Shown here piece by piece: positions 25,364 through 33,457 of a DNA stretch of 47,710 nucleotides. The notes under the pieces were generated by a model that saw nothing but the letters and a program-made list of their open reading frames with translations, searched no databases and was not told where the DNA came from. The DNA comes from an uncultured Actinomycetes bacterium (GTDB lineage Bacteria; Actinomycetota; Coriobacteriia; Coriobacteriales; Atopobiaceae). The position numbers were made by a program, and so were the translations under genes. Positions within the stretch are counted from its first letter, which is position 1, and every line of letters starts with the position of its first letter. The stretch lies in assembly GCA_900313905.1 (NCBI GenBank), contig OMTG01000153.1:1-47710 (forward strand), written 5' to 3'.

Positions 25364-26811
25364 CGCTTCTGCCCCCAAAGCCAGGACGACGAGAGGAACT
25401 CCGCAGTCGGCGCCGTGAGGGCGACATTCCCATCGAAGAGGAGCGAGACCGATGAGGCGGCTGCCTCGATCAGCTCCTCATCATGACTCGACATGATGAC
25501 CGTCACGCCTTCTGCCTGCGCCGCCAGAAGCGCATCCACCAGGGCGGACTTCGCCTTCCTGTCAAGGCCACGGCTCGGCTCATCGAGCAGGAGCAGCTCC
25601 GGCTTCGTGAGCAGGAGCTTCGCAAGCGCGACCAGCTGCTGCTGCCCGCCCGACACATCATAGGGATGATGGGACAGGAAGGCATCATCCTGAGGGAGCC
25701 CCAGCCGCTCCAGGCATGCCTTTGCCTCATCCATCCTGTAGCCGACGGTCCCGCCCCATTCCATGAGCTCCTCGGCAATCGTCTCCTTCGAGAAGAGCGC
25801 CTTGGGATTCTGCGGCAGGAACGCCTGGAGGGAGCGTGCGGCATTGCGGACCCGCCCATGCTGGGCGCGTCCAAGGCCGGCTATCACGGAGAGGAGCGTC
25901 GACTTGCCCGACCCATTGCCGCCGACAAGAGCCCTGATCTCCCCTTTCCCGACCGAGACGGAAAGGCTGCGGAGCACCCAAGGGGCATTCCTGGCATAGC
26001 GGAAATAGACATCCGTGAGATCCACGGCTGGCTCGCCGAAGGGCCCTTTCTGGGGACGCAGCCCAGTGGCGATCCTGAGGGGCTCCTCTTGCTTCAGGCA
26101 ACCCACGCCGACCTCCTCGAGCTGCGGAGCCTCCTCGCCATAGCCATGGAGGAGGAAGGCATGGTCTGCATAGGGAGCCAGCGGCTTCGGCGCATGGGTG
26201 CAGACAACGACCGCGATCCCCAGCTCCTGGTTCATCCGGTACAGAAGCGACAGGAAGGTCCTCTGCGCAAGCGGATCGAGCATCGAGGCCGGCTCATCGA
26301 GCAGGAGCACCTTCGGTCTCATCACCATGAGGGCAGCCAAGGCCAGGATCTGCTTCTGGCCACCCGAGAGCTCTGCGGTCCTCTTCCGGTACCAGGGCTC
26401 GATGCCGAAGAAATAGCAGGTCTCCGCTATGCGCTGGTGCATCTCCTGCTGGCCAAGCCCCAGGTTCTCGAGGCCGAAGGCAAGCTCGTGCCAGACCGTG
26501 TCGCAGACGATCTGGTTCTCGGGATTCTGGAAGACATAGCCGATCTCTGCTGCGGACTGCTGGGGCGAAAGTGCGTCCAGATGCGTCCCGAAAAGCCGCA
26601 CTGAACCTGCCCTCTCCCCATGCGGGGCAAGCTCTGGCTTGAGGAGGCGCAGAAGCGTCGTCTTCCCAGAGCCGGTCGCCCCAAGCAGGACCGAGAAGGA
26701 TCCTTCCGGAATCGAGGCCGTGATGCCATCCAGGACCGGCGTTGCTGGCCGCTCCGTATCGATGGCAGGATAGCTGAAGCCAAGCCCATCAATCTCGAGC
26801 GCGTTTCCCAT
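25360..26811 (-). CDS. ECF transporter ATPase, A and A' fused
   Basis: A 483-residue double ABC ATPase that powers the ECF transporter. Domain 1: Walker A GATGSGKTT (44-52), Q-loop FQNPENQ (95-101), signature LSGGQKQ (148-154), Walker B LLLDEPASMLDP (169-180). Domain 2: Walker A GGNGSGKST (297-305), signature VSGGQQQ (386-392), Walker B LLLLDEPSRGLD (406-417). Both sites look complete. In many ECF systems A and A' are separate genes; here they are one chain. ATG 26811 is preferred (AGGAGG six bases upstream). It overlaps the T-component gene by 23 bp. Confidence 0.9.
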   Translation of the reverse strand: MGNALEIDGLGFSYPAIDTERPATPVLDGITASIPEGSFSVLLGATGSGKTTLLRLLKPELAPHGERAGSVRLFGTHLDALSPQQSAAEIGYVFQNPENQIVCDTVWHELAFGLENLGLGQQEMHQRIAETCYFFGIEPWYRKRTAELSGGQKQILALAALMVMRPKVLLLDEPASMLDPLAQRTFLSLLYRMNQELGIAVVVCTHAPKPLAPYADHAFLLHGYGEEAPQLEEVGVGCLKQEEPLRIATGLRPQKGPFGEPAVDLTDVYFRYARNAPWVLRSLSVSVGKGEIRALVGGNGSGKSTLLSVIAGLGRAQHGRVRNAARSLQAFLPQNPKALFSKETIAEELMEWGGTVGYRMDEAKACLERLGLPQDDAFLSHHPYDVSGGQQQLVALAKLLLTKPELLLLDEPSRGLDRKAKSALVDALLAAQAEGVTVIMSSHDEELIEAAASSVSLLFDGNVALTAPTAEFLSSSWLWGQKR

Positions 26812-27727
26812 CATGGTCCTCCTTCCACCAGGCAAGGCTCTCGGCAGCAGCCGAGAGCAGAGGCAGCGCCGCCTCAGCAGCATAGGGCAGATAGCCCCAC
26901 CACCAGACGAGGCTGGGCATCACGGGATAGAAGCTCCACTGGGAGCAGGCGATCCACGCAAGGACTGCATTGAGGATGCCGAGGGCGAGAAGCGCAATGC
27001 AGGCGCTGGCGTCCCGTCCGCTGAATCGCAAGGTCCGATAGCTGCTGCGCTGAGCACCGCTCCCCCAGCCCCGTGCGCGCATCGCATCGGAGCGCTCAAT
27101 CGAATCCTCGAGGGTCCAGGACAGCAGGATCCCTCCCGCAAGGAGGCCCATGCGCTCCTGGGAAGGAGAGGGGTGCCTCGATGCGGTGCAGGCAAGCTGC
27201 GTCTCCTTCACGATGGAGAATCGCCGCATGATCTGCGGCACGAGCTGGGCCGCTATGGCCAGCATCGTCGTGATTGCAGGAAAGCGCCTGCCGCCAAGGC
27301 CCATGAGCTCATCCTGGCTCACGAGGGCAGCGAGGTCCTCGAACCAGAGGATGACCGAGATGAGCGAGATGCCCATGGTCGCTCCATAGGCAAGGCTCTC
27401 GGCCTTGAGATGGAAGGGGCCAAGCGCCAGGAGCTCGGTTGCGCCATAGCCCGCAAAGAGCGCGTTTGCGCAGGCCAGGAGCACGATGAGTGGCAGCTGC
27501 CACGCAAGCTGCCTGGATGTCCTATCCCAGCCACGCGACACGCCTGAAAGGAGGAATGCTGCCACAAGCCCCATGCTGGCATAGACAGGCTGCACAGCGA
27601 ACATCGCCATGAGCAGCATCTCGGTCCCGAAGAGCGCTGCGACCGCAGGATGGAAGGACGAGAAGGGCTTGAAGCGCTCCTTGGGCATCGTCCCTTCAAG
27701 GCCTGTGGGTTCCTCAGTACGAGACAT
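26789..27727 (-). CDS. ECF transporter T component
   Basis: A membrane protein of 312 residues from ATG 27727, or 299 from ATG 27688, which has GAAGG upstream. Four N-terminal and one or more C-terminal hydrophobic segments flank a cytoplasmic coupling region. The EcfT Ala-Arg-Gly motif appears as RSDAMRARGWGS, the coupling helix that contacts the ATPases. The first ATG overlaps the stop of the DUF4430 gene by 14 bp. It couples the ATPase to the S component. Confidence 0.87.
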   Translation of the reverse strand: MSRTEEPTGLEGTMPKERFKPFSSFHPAVAALFGTEMLLMAMFAVQPVYASMGLVAAFLLSGVSRGWDRTSRQLAWQLPLIVLLACANALFAGYGATELLALGPFHLKAESLAYGATMGISLISVILWFEDLAALVSQDELMGLGGRRFPAITTMLAIAAQLVPQIMRRFSIVKETQLACTASRHPSPSQERMGLLAGGILLSWTLEDSIERSDAMRARGWGSGAQRSSYRTLRFSGRDASACIALLALGILNAVLAWIACSQWSFYPVMPSLVWWWGYLPYAAEAALPLLSAAAESLAWWKEDHDGKRARD

Positions 27728-28946
27728 AGGTCCACGCAACCGTATCGCCCGCAGAAAGCGTGTAGTAGGCAGCCGACATGCTCGGCTCGGAGCCATTCAC
27801 GGCGTAGACCCAGCCCATCCGGTCTGTCGAGGTGGCCTCGATGCCGGAGATACCATTCACATAGAGCCCGTAGCTCGTATTGCGTGCATCCACGCTATAG
27901 CCAGCCGCGACGAGGGCATCGTAGGCAGAAGAGCCTGCCGGAATGCTGACACGGGCGCTCGAGGTCCTGCCGCCACCCAAAGACCCATTGACGGTGACCG
28001 TCACCATGATGGTGGACGGCTGGGATGTGCCTCCGGAAGAAGCCGAGGAGGAGGTGCCGCTGGAGCCACCAGCTGAAGCAGAGGAGGAGCTCTTGGTTCC
28101 CGGATCTGCAGCGGGCGCGCTCCCATCTGTGGCGGCAGCACCGGACGAATCGGGCGCAGAGGCAGTGCCACTCTGGCTTGAGTCCTGGCTATCGGACTGG
28201 CTCTCTCCATCATTCCCCGAAGCCGCTCCCGTCGCTGCTGCCGCCTCCTCTTCCGCGGCGGTCTCCTGGGCTTCCTCGTCGGCAGGGGCCAAAGCAAGGC
28301 TGCTACCGTCTGCATTGGTGATGGCATCGCCTTGGGACTGCGGCATATCGGAAAGCCCCAGCTCCTGATAGCTGCTATCCGAGAGGGCATAGCCCGAAAG
28401 CGAGGAGAGGAGCGACTGGGTGGATCCTGCATCCACGCTATCAAGCGTCTGGCCGGGTGCAAGCGTGCAGGCAAAGCGGACATGGCCACCGCTGTCCTGG
28501 AGGATCCAGCAGATGGTCACTGGCTCTTCCGCATCGCTTTCATCGCGTGCCCAGACATGGAGCGCCATGGCCCTCTTGGAGGCAAGCGGGATGGCAGTCG
28601 ATGCATCCTCGTCACTTGTCTGCACGATCCAGACCGTACCATCAGAGAGCGTGACGTCCACGCCATCCGGATCGATGCTGACATCCTCGCCCTGGAAGGA
28701 GAGGCTCCCGAGAGCGGCGCGAATCTGCTCCTCGGTGAGCTCCTGCGAAGGAGCTTCTTCAGCCGTGGTGCTGCTGACCGTCTCGAAGAGGCCTGCAGGC
28801 ATCCCATAGACGGCAACGAGCCCTGCTGCCGCGAGGGCAACCAGGGCGATGCCCAAAGCCAGCAGCGCCTTCCAGCTGAGACAGTGGCGCCGGGGGCCTT
28901 CAGGCTGCACCGGCTCATCCGTATCGTGAACGATATAGCTGCTCAT
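27714..28946 (-). CDS. membrane-anchored DUF4430 (transcobalamin-like C-terminal) protein
   Basis: A 410-residue protein with a cytoplasmic N-terminus, one transmembrane anchor (about 26-48), an extracellular region of unknown fold (about 65-205), a long Ser/Gly/Ala linker (about 215-310) and one C-terminal DUF4430 domain (about 315-410). The domain shows SYGLYVNGISGIEA and MGWVYAVNG, with a final GDTVAWTYVSY. InterPro describes this family as transcobalamin-like, C-terminal. It starts 7 bp after the larger DUF4430 gene and overlaps the ECF T gene, so it belongs to the B12-riboswitch operon. It probably hands cobamide to the S component, a role inferred from context only. Confidence 0.8.
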   Translation of the reverse strand: MSSYIVHDTDEPVQPEGPRRHCLSWKALLALGIALVALAAAGLVAVYGMPAGLFETVSSTTAEEAPSQELTEEQIRAALGSLSFQGEDVSIDPDGVDVTLSDGTVWIVQTSDEDASTAIPLASKRAMALHVWARDESDAEEPVTICWILQDSGGHVRFACTLAPGQTLDSVDAGSTQSLLSSLSGYALSDSSYQELGLSDMPQSQGDAITNADGSSLALAPADEEAQETAAEEEAAAATGAASGNDGESQSDSQDSSQSGTASAPDSSGAAATDGSAPAADPGTKSSSSASAGGSSGTSSSASSGGTSQPSTIMVTVTVNGSLGGGRTSSARVSIPAGSSAYDALVAAGYSVDARNTSYGLYVNGISGIEATSTDRMGWVYAVNGSEPSMSAAYYTLSAGDTVAWTYVSY

Positions 28947-28953
28947 ATCCCCG

Positions 28954-31900
28954 CTATTCCTGGCTCTCCTGCTTGCGGCGCTTCAGAGCCGCAAGAATGA
29001 TGAGGAGGCCTGCCGCAAGGAGGCAGAGAAGCGCTATGGCTGGGATATCCAAGCCAGCCTGCGTGCCCTCAGCAGGCGCAGCCAGAGCATCATCCTCGCT
29101 GTCCTCCGTCCCTGTCGAGGCGGCAGTGCTGTCGAGGGCTGCTGCGCTGCTGTCCTCATCTGCCGCCGCATCCGGCGTGGCTTCCCCGTCCGCTGCCACA
29201 GCTGCCGCCACCGTCGCCGATGCACCTGCCGTTGCGGCCCCGCCTTCCTGGCTTCCTGAGCCGCTGCCATTGGATTGCGTGCCCTTGGCATTCGATTTCG
29301 AGGCCGCGCCTGCATCCTGATTCTTGCCCGTATCCTGGTTCGTGTCCGGATTCGGGCTTGTAGACGGCTGCGAATCAGGCTCCTTCTCCCATTTGGCATA
29401 GAGCGTGATGGTCTCGCCGTCGGATCCGATGACGGAGGGATCGAATGCCTCGGTCAGAGCAGCATCCATATACCAGCCCTTGAAGACATAGCCCGCACGC
29501 TGGGGAGTCGGCACGCTTGCTGCCGCCTCGCCCGATGCCTGCTCCTGGCTCTCGAGGACATCTCCGCCCTGCGTATCGAACTGGAGCGTCCAGACGGGCG
29601 CCTTCTTCAGAGCGAAGAGGTAGCCGGAATCGTTCGTGTAGTAGATGGTCCCGTCGCTGCCACAGATGGCAGAGCCTGTGCAGTAGTTGGCATAGCTTCC
29701 CGACGGCTCGAAGATCGTCGTGGCGGCCGAGAGCTTCCCTTCCGACCAGCGCACGATGTAGAGGCTGCCCGGCGTGGCATTGCAGGTCACATAGAGGGAG
29801 ATCGTGCTCCCCTGCTTCGTCACGAGCGGCGTGGACTGGGATGCGCCTGTCCCGACCTCGACGGTCTCAGGCACATAGCCTGCCGTGCCAACCTTCGAGA
29901 GGTCGATGGCCGAAAGCGTGCCGGTCCTCGAAGTCCCTTCGACCTTGGCTCCGCAGACGAAGGCAATGCCATCCGAGATGACCGCCGTCGAGGTGGAGCT
30001 GTCGGCAAAGGAGACCTTGCCTGTCTCTTTGAGCGTCGTGCCCTCAAGCGAGACCAGATGCAGGACGCCGTCAGTCGTCACTGCGGCAAAGCTCGTGTCG
30101 GAGACCTTCGTGACGCCCGCATGGCTTGCGCAGCCCAGGTCGAGCGAACCGATCTCTTCTCCATCCGTCCCATCGATCAGGCGGATGAAGCCCTGCTCAT
30201 CTGCCACGACGATATTGGAGCCCGTGGTCGCTGCCCCTGCCCAGTAGTATTCGTTGCGCTCGGATACCTGCTGCCAGCTCGAGCCATCGGCAAGCGAGGC
30301 AGAGACCAGGATGCCGGTCCCATTCAGGGGATTCAGCCAGTCGACCACCGAGAAGGCAGCATAGACGCGGCCTCCCGCGACGCTCAGGGAGGAGAGCGCC
30401 TGGGTCGAGCCCTCGACCGCGATGCGCGGCGTCTCCCAGACGAGCTTCAATGAGTTGTCCGGATCGTCGGCCGAATAGGTCGTGAAGGCCAGGAGACGTC
30501 CGTCATCCACAGGGACGATCAGGAGGCCTTCCGCATAGATGGGGCGGCAGAAGTAGCTGGTCTTCGTGGAGATGCGCTTGCTTGCAAGCTCCGTGCCCGT
30601 CTGGGCATCCACCACATGGAGCACGCCTTCGCCGACAAGATAGAGCTTGCCGCCAACGAGGACCGGATCGGACTGGCCCATGCCGATCCTGAAGGGCGAC
30701 CAGGCAAGGACCGTCCCTGCCTGGGATGTCGGGGTCGCTGCCGTGACCGCTCCGCCTTCCATCCCCTGGTTGAAGCCGGCCCAGACGACCTCCTCGCTGG
30801 TTCGTTTGGCCGAAGCATCAGGGACCTCAAGGCTTGGGTCGTCGACGATCTGCCCCTCTCCGGGCAATGCGTCTCCCCAGCCTGAGTAGTACCAGACGAT
30901 GCTCGTGCCCTCGCTGAGGGTGACGCCAGACATTCCCGACGATGAGGCTCCTCCATCCACGAAGAGCTGCCAGTACTTCTGGTCGCCGTTGGTGTTGTAG
31001 GCATAGGCCTTCCCATCGAAAGGCGAGGTGATCGCATTGAGATAGGCCCCATAGCTCGTGCTCTGGATGTCCGCTGAGAGGCCAGCGTCCTTGAAGGTGG
31101 ATGTGGTGAGGTCGGCTGCGGTCGAGCCTTCCTTCACCCGGACGGTCTTCTCTGCAAGCCAATTGCAGACATTGCCTTCCGCATCAGGGCCGAGGACCGA
31201 GATCTTGACGGAAAGCTCCATCGTGTCGGGCAGGCTCGCGCCGTAGGCGGAGTAGTACCAGACGATGGACATGCCGTCCGTGAGCGGCACATCGGACATT
31301 CCGGAGTCCGATGCCTTGCCATCCACGAAGAGCTGCCAGTACCTCTGGTCCCCGTTCGTGTTGTAGGCATAGGCCGTGCCGTCTTTGGGCGAGGTGATGG
31401 AGTTCAGGTAGGCGCCATAGTCGGAGCTCTGGATGTCAGCAGAGAGGCCGGCGCCCTTGAAGGCGGATGTGGTGAGGTCGGCTGCCGTCTTCCCGTCCTC
31501 GATCATGACGGACTTCTTGTCGAGCCAGTAGCTGTCGCTGCCGTCTGCACCCGGGCCGATCACCGAGATCGTGACATCGAGCGTCTGCGGAGGGAGGCTC
31601 GCGCCGTAAGCGGAGTAGTACCAGACGACGGACATGCCATCCGTGAGCGGCACGCCGGACATGCCCGAGCTAGAGGCCTCGCCGTCCACGAAGAGCTGCC
31701 AGTACTTCTGGTCGCTGTTCGTGTTGTAGGCATAGGCCTTCCCGTCGACCGGCGAGGTGATGGAATTCAGGTAAGCCCCATAGCTCGTGCTCTGGATGTC
31801 AGCCGTGAGGCCGGCATCCTTCAATGCAGATTCTGTAAGGTCGGCTGCAGTTGAGCCTTCCTTCATCGGGACCGTCGTGGCAGACAGCCACTCCGTATCC

Positions 31901-32316
31901 TTTCCATCGGAGCCTGGGCCGATCACCGAGATTGTGGCCGAGAGCTCCTGGGCATCGTCTGCCGTGCTGGTTTCCGTGGCGGCAATCGTCGATGTGGCTG
32001 CCTGGCCAGACGTGGTGGTCGTGGCTGCGGTACCAGGAGAGATGTCTTCTGCGCTTCCGGAAGCCGTGCCGGCGCCTTGCGCTGCCGCCTCGGACGCCGT
32101 GCTCTCGGCTGTCGATGCCGTATCTGTGGCTGCATCTGCTCCGCTCTGCCCCGCTGCAGATCCAGCTCCTGCATCTTCTGTCTGGGAGGCTGAAACGATG
32201 GCTTCCTGGCCCGTGCCTTCCGCCAGAGCTGCTACGGGCACCTGCGTCCAGGCAAGGGCGATGCTCAGGAAAGCCGCCAGAAGCCTCTGCGCCGTTGGGT
32301 GGCTCTTCATCCACAT
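28954..32316 (-). CDS. surface protein: three transcobalamin-like domains, beta-propeller, InlB-type repeat, C-terminal anchor
   Basis: A 1120-residue exported protein. Signal peptide about 1-32; low-complexity Ala/Ser/Thr linker 33-122; three DUF4430 repeats (127-241, 247-361, 367-485), each with SxYGAYLNxITSP, YWQLFVDG and a final WYYS strand; a PQQ-like beta-propeller (about 540-905); a Listeria-Bacteroides (Flg_new) repeat (about 911-977, GYVFKGWYMD); a disordered acidic linker; a transmembrane segment (1090-1110) and KRRKQ tail. No LPXTG motif is present, so it is membrane-anchored, not sortase-linked. ATG 32316 is chosen for AAGGAG eight bases upstream. It is the first gene after the cobalamin riboswitch. 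Cobamide capture at the surface is the likely role; the propeller's ligand is unknown. Confidence 0.83.
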   Translation of the reverse strand: MWMKSHPTAQRLLAAFLSIALAWTQVPVAALAEGTGQEAIVSASQTEDAGAGSAAGQSGADAATDTASTAESTASEAAAQGAGTASGSAEDISPGTAATTTTSGQAATSTIAATETSTADDAQELSATISVIGPGSDGKDTEWLSATTVPMKEGSTAADLTESALKDAGLTADIQSTSYGAYLNSITSPVDGKAYAYNTNSDQKYWQLFVDGEASSSGMSGVPLTDGMSVVWYYSAYGASLPPQTLDVTISVIGPGADGSDSYWLDKKSVMIEDGKTAADLTTSAFKGAGLSADIQSSDYGAYLNSITSPKDGTAYAYNTNGDQRYWQLFVDGKASDSGMSDVPLTDGMSIVWYYSAYGASLPDTMELSVKISVLGPDAEGNVCNWLAEKTVRVKEGSTAADLTTSTFKDAGLSADIQSTSYGAYLNAITSPFDGKAYAYNTNGDQKYWQLFVDGGASSSGMSGVTLSEGTSIVWYYSGWGDALPGEGQIVDDPSLEVPDASAKRTSEEVVWAGFNQGMEGGAVTAATPTSQAGTVLAWSPFRIGMGQSDPVLVGGKLYLVGEGVLHVVDAQTGTELASKRISTKTSYFCRPIYAEGLLIVPVDDGRLLAFTTYSADDPDNSLKLVWETPRIAVEGSTQALSSLSVAGGRVYAAFSVVDWLNPLNGTGILVSASLADGSSWQQVSERNEYYWAGAATTGSNIVVADEQGFIRLIDGTDGEEIGSLDLGCASHAGVTKVSDTSFAAVTTDGVLHLVSLEGTTLKETGKVSFADSSTSTAVISDGIAFVCGAKVEGTSRTGTLSAIDLSKVGTAGYVPETVEVGTGASQSTPLVTKQGSTISLYVTCNATPGSLYIVRWSEGKLSAATTIFEPSGSYANYCTGSAICGSDGTIYYTNDSGYLFALKKAPVWTLQFDTQGGDVLESQEQASGEAAASVPTPQRAGYVFKGWYMDAALTEAFDPSVIGSDGETITLYAKWEKEPDSQPSTSPNPDTNQDTGKNQDAGAASKSNAKGTQSNGSGSGSQEGGAATAGASATVAAAVAADGEATPDAAADEDSSAAALDSTAASTGTEDSEDDALAAPAEGTQAGLDIPAIALLCLLAAGLLIILAALKRRKQESQE
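30862..31938 (-). repeat. three tandem DUF4430 coding repeats
   Basis: Three units of roughly 345-357 bp (31594-31938, 31234-31578, 30862-31218) share long near-identical stretches, for example the codons for NTNGDQKYWQLFVDG. This points to internal duplication. Divergence is concentrated in the strand that follows each VIGP/VLGP motif. Confidence 0.85.
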
Positions 32317-32439
32317 GCTGCATGCTCCTTCCATACCGGATGCAGAAGCCAAGCAGCAGGGATGGGAGACAGGCGCATAGCACCTCTCCCTTCCACCGTA
32401 CCGGCTGGCTTCCCACACGCCCGGGTCGCTTTGCCTATC

Positions 32440-32621
32440 GACGAGGGGCAGGTCTCCTGGCTTGAGGGTTGAACGCATCCGTCCTCTCCAAGCCCCTTCT
32501 CAGGCCGAGGCCCAATGGGATTGCGCTTGGAACGTGCCCTCTCACAGTAGTGGCGGCTGTCCCGGATCTGCACCGGGTTCCCTTTTGATCCCTGCACGAG
32601 CATGCAGGGAACCGTCTCGTC
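32440..32621 (-). ncRNA. cobalamin riboswitch
   Basis: On the minus strand the P1 arms GACGAG (32616-32621) and CTCGTC (32440-32445) close the element. Inside are the conserved core GGGAACCCGGTGCAGATCC, then CCGCCACTACTGTGA, and the B12 box GCCAGGAGACCTGCC (32447-32461). All are hallmarks of the AdoCbl riboswitch class. It lies 124 bp upstream of the large DUF4430 gene. The stretch between holds a GGGAGA/TCTCCC hairpin (32364-32390) without a T run, so control may be on translation. Upstream, CATATAAGC at about 32633-32641 gives a possible -10. Confidence 0.93.
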
Positions 32622-32884
32622 AGACAGTGTCGCTTATATGCATGTCAGGCACCGTTCAGTGCCCTGCTGCAAGTCTAGCAACCAGCTGGCAAAATGAGAA
32701 GCCCCTTGCGATGCACTCGACAGCATGCCGCCTCTTTGCCCATTCCGGAAACGGCAGACAGCACGGCCGGCTATGCGCTGTCCGCCGCCCAAAGCATGCC
32801 GCCCGGAAGGCAGGGGGCGACGTTTCCTGCTGCAACCTGCTAGGCTCATTGTGTCCCGGGAGCCATCCACCCAAGGAGGCACAC
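32622..32884. other. divergent intergenic region
   Basis: It separates the riboswitch 5' end from the acidic orphan gene. It should hold promoters for both. I see only a TATAAG -10-like element for the riboswitch transcript and no convincing -35. No ORF is supported. Confidence 0.4.
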
Positions 32885-33373
32885 ATGCTCTATGTCGGAA
32901 ACTTCAGCTACAACGATGAGAATGATGCAGCCCATAACTACTGTCTCATGCCCTGCATCGTGAAGGCCGGCTCCGCAGAGGAGGCGCTCGAGAAGTTTGC
33001 AGACCACTTCGAGGATATCCGGCAGAGCTCCGACCTGCTGGACGGAGCCGACGAGCTCTATCTCGACTCGCTGGTCGAGCTCACCGAAGAGCCGGAGGAG
33101 CCGCTCGTGACCCAGTGGCAGAAGATCGTCCCGACCCGCGAGGGCCTCTGCTCGCTCGTGAGCGCAACGCCTCTGGCGGCAGGCAACGAAGCCGTGGTCT
33201 CCTACGAGATCGATGGCAGCGGCCGCGATGAGGAGGATGAGGAAGAGGACGAGGGCGACGAGGATGAGGAGAACCGTGCCCTCGAGGACGCAAAGGAGCT
33301 CTTCGGCTTCAGCGGATCGGACATCGAGCTCGAAGGGTACGACGAAGAGCCTTTCATCATCTTCGAGGAGTAG
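32885..33373 (+). CDS. acidic protein of unknown function
   Basis: A 162-residue soluble protein with no signal or membrane segment. Residues 1-105 look folded, with SAEEALEKFADHFEDIRQ as a clear amphipathic helix. Residues 110-130 are an Asp/Glu run (EEDEEEDEGDEDEEN), and the end, DIELEGYDEEPFIIFEE, is again acidic. I do not recognise a family. AAGGAGG precedes the start. It stands alone, divergent from the cobalamin operon and convergent with lgt. Confidence 0.75.
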   Translation: MLYVGNFSYNDENDAAHNYCLMPCIVKAGSAEEALEKFADHFEDIRQSSDLLDGADELYLDSLVELTEEPEEPLVTQWQKIVPTREGLCSLVSATPLAAGNEAVVSYEIDGSGRDEEDEEEDEGDEDEENRALEDAKELFGFSGSDIELEGYDEEPFIIFEE

Positions 33374-33390
33374 AAAGCAGCACCAATGAG

Positions 33391-33431
33391 GAAGATGGCC
33401 TGCCGGTCACAGAGACCTGCAGGCCATCTTC
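33391..33431. terminator. bidirectional hairpin between the acidic protein gene and lgt
   Basis: A 13-bp perfect stem (33391-33403 with 33419-33431) and a 15-base loop, placed between the convergent stops. T runs are weak on both sides. Confidence 0.7.
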
Positions 33432-33457
33432 ATGCTGTTATGCTCCTCCAGCCGTGG

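Noticed and set aside
28954-29100. Sortase (LPXTG) anchor on the triple-DUF4430 protein
   Set aside because: The C-terminus has a transmembrane helix and KRRKQ tail but no LPXTG-like motif before it.
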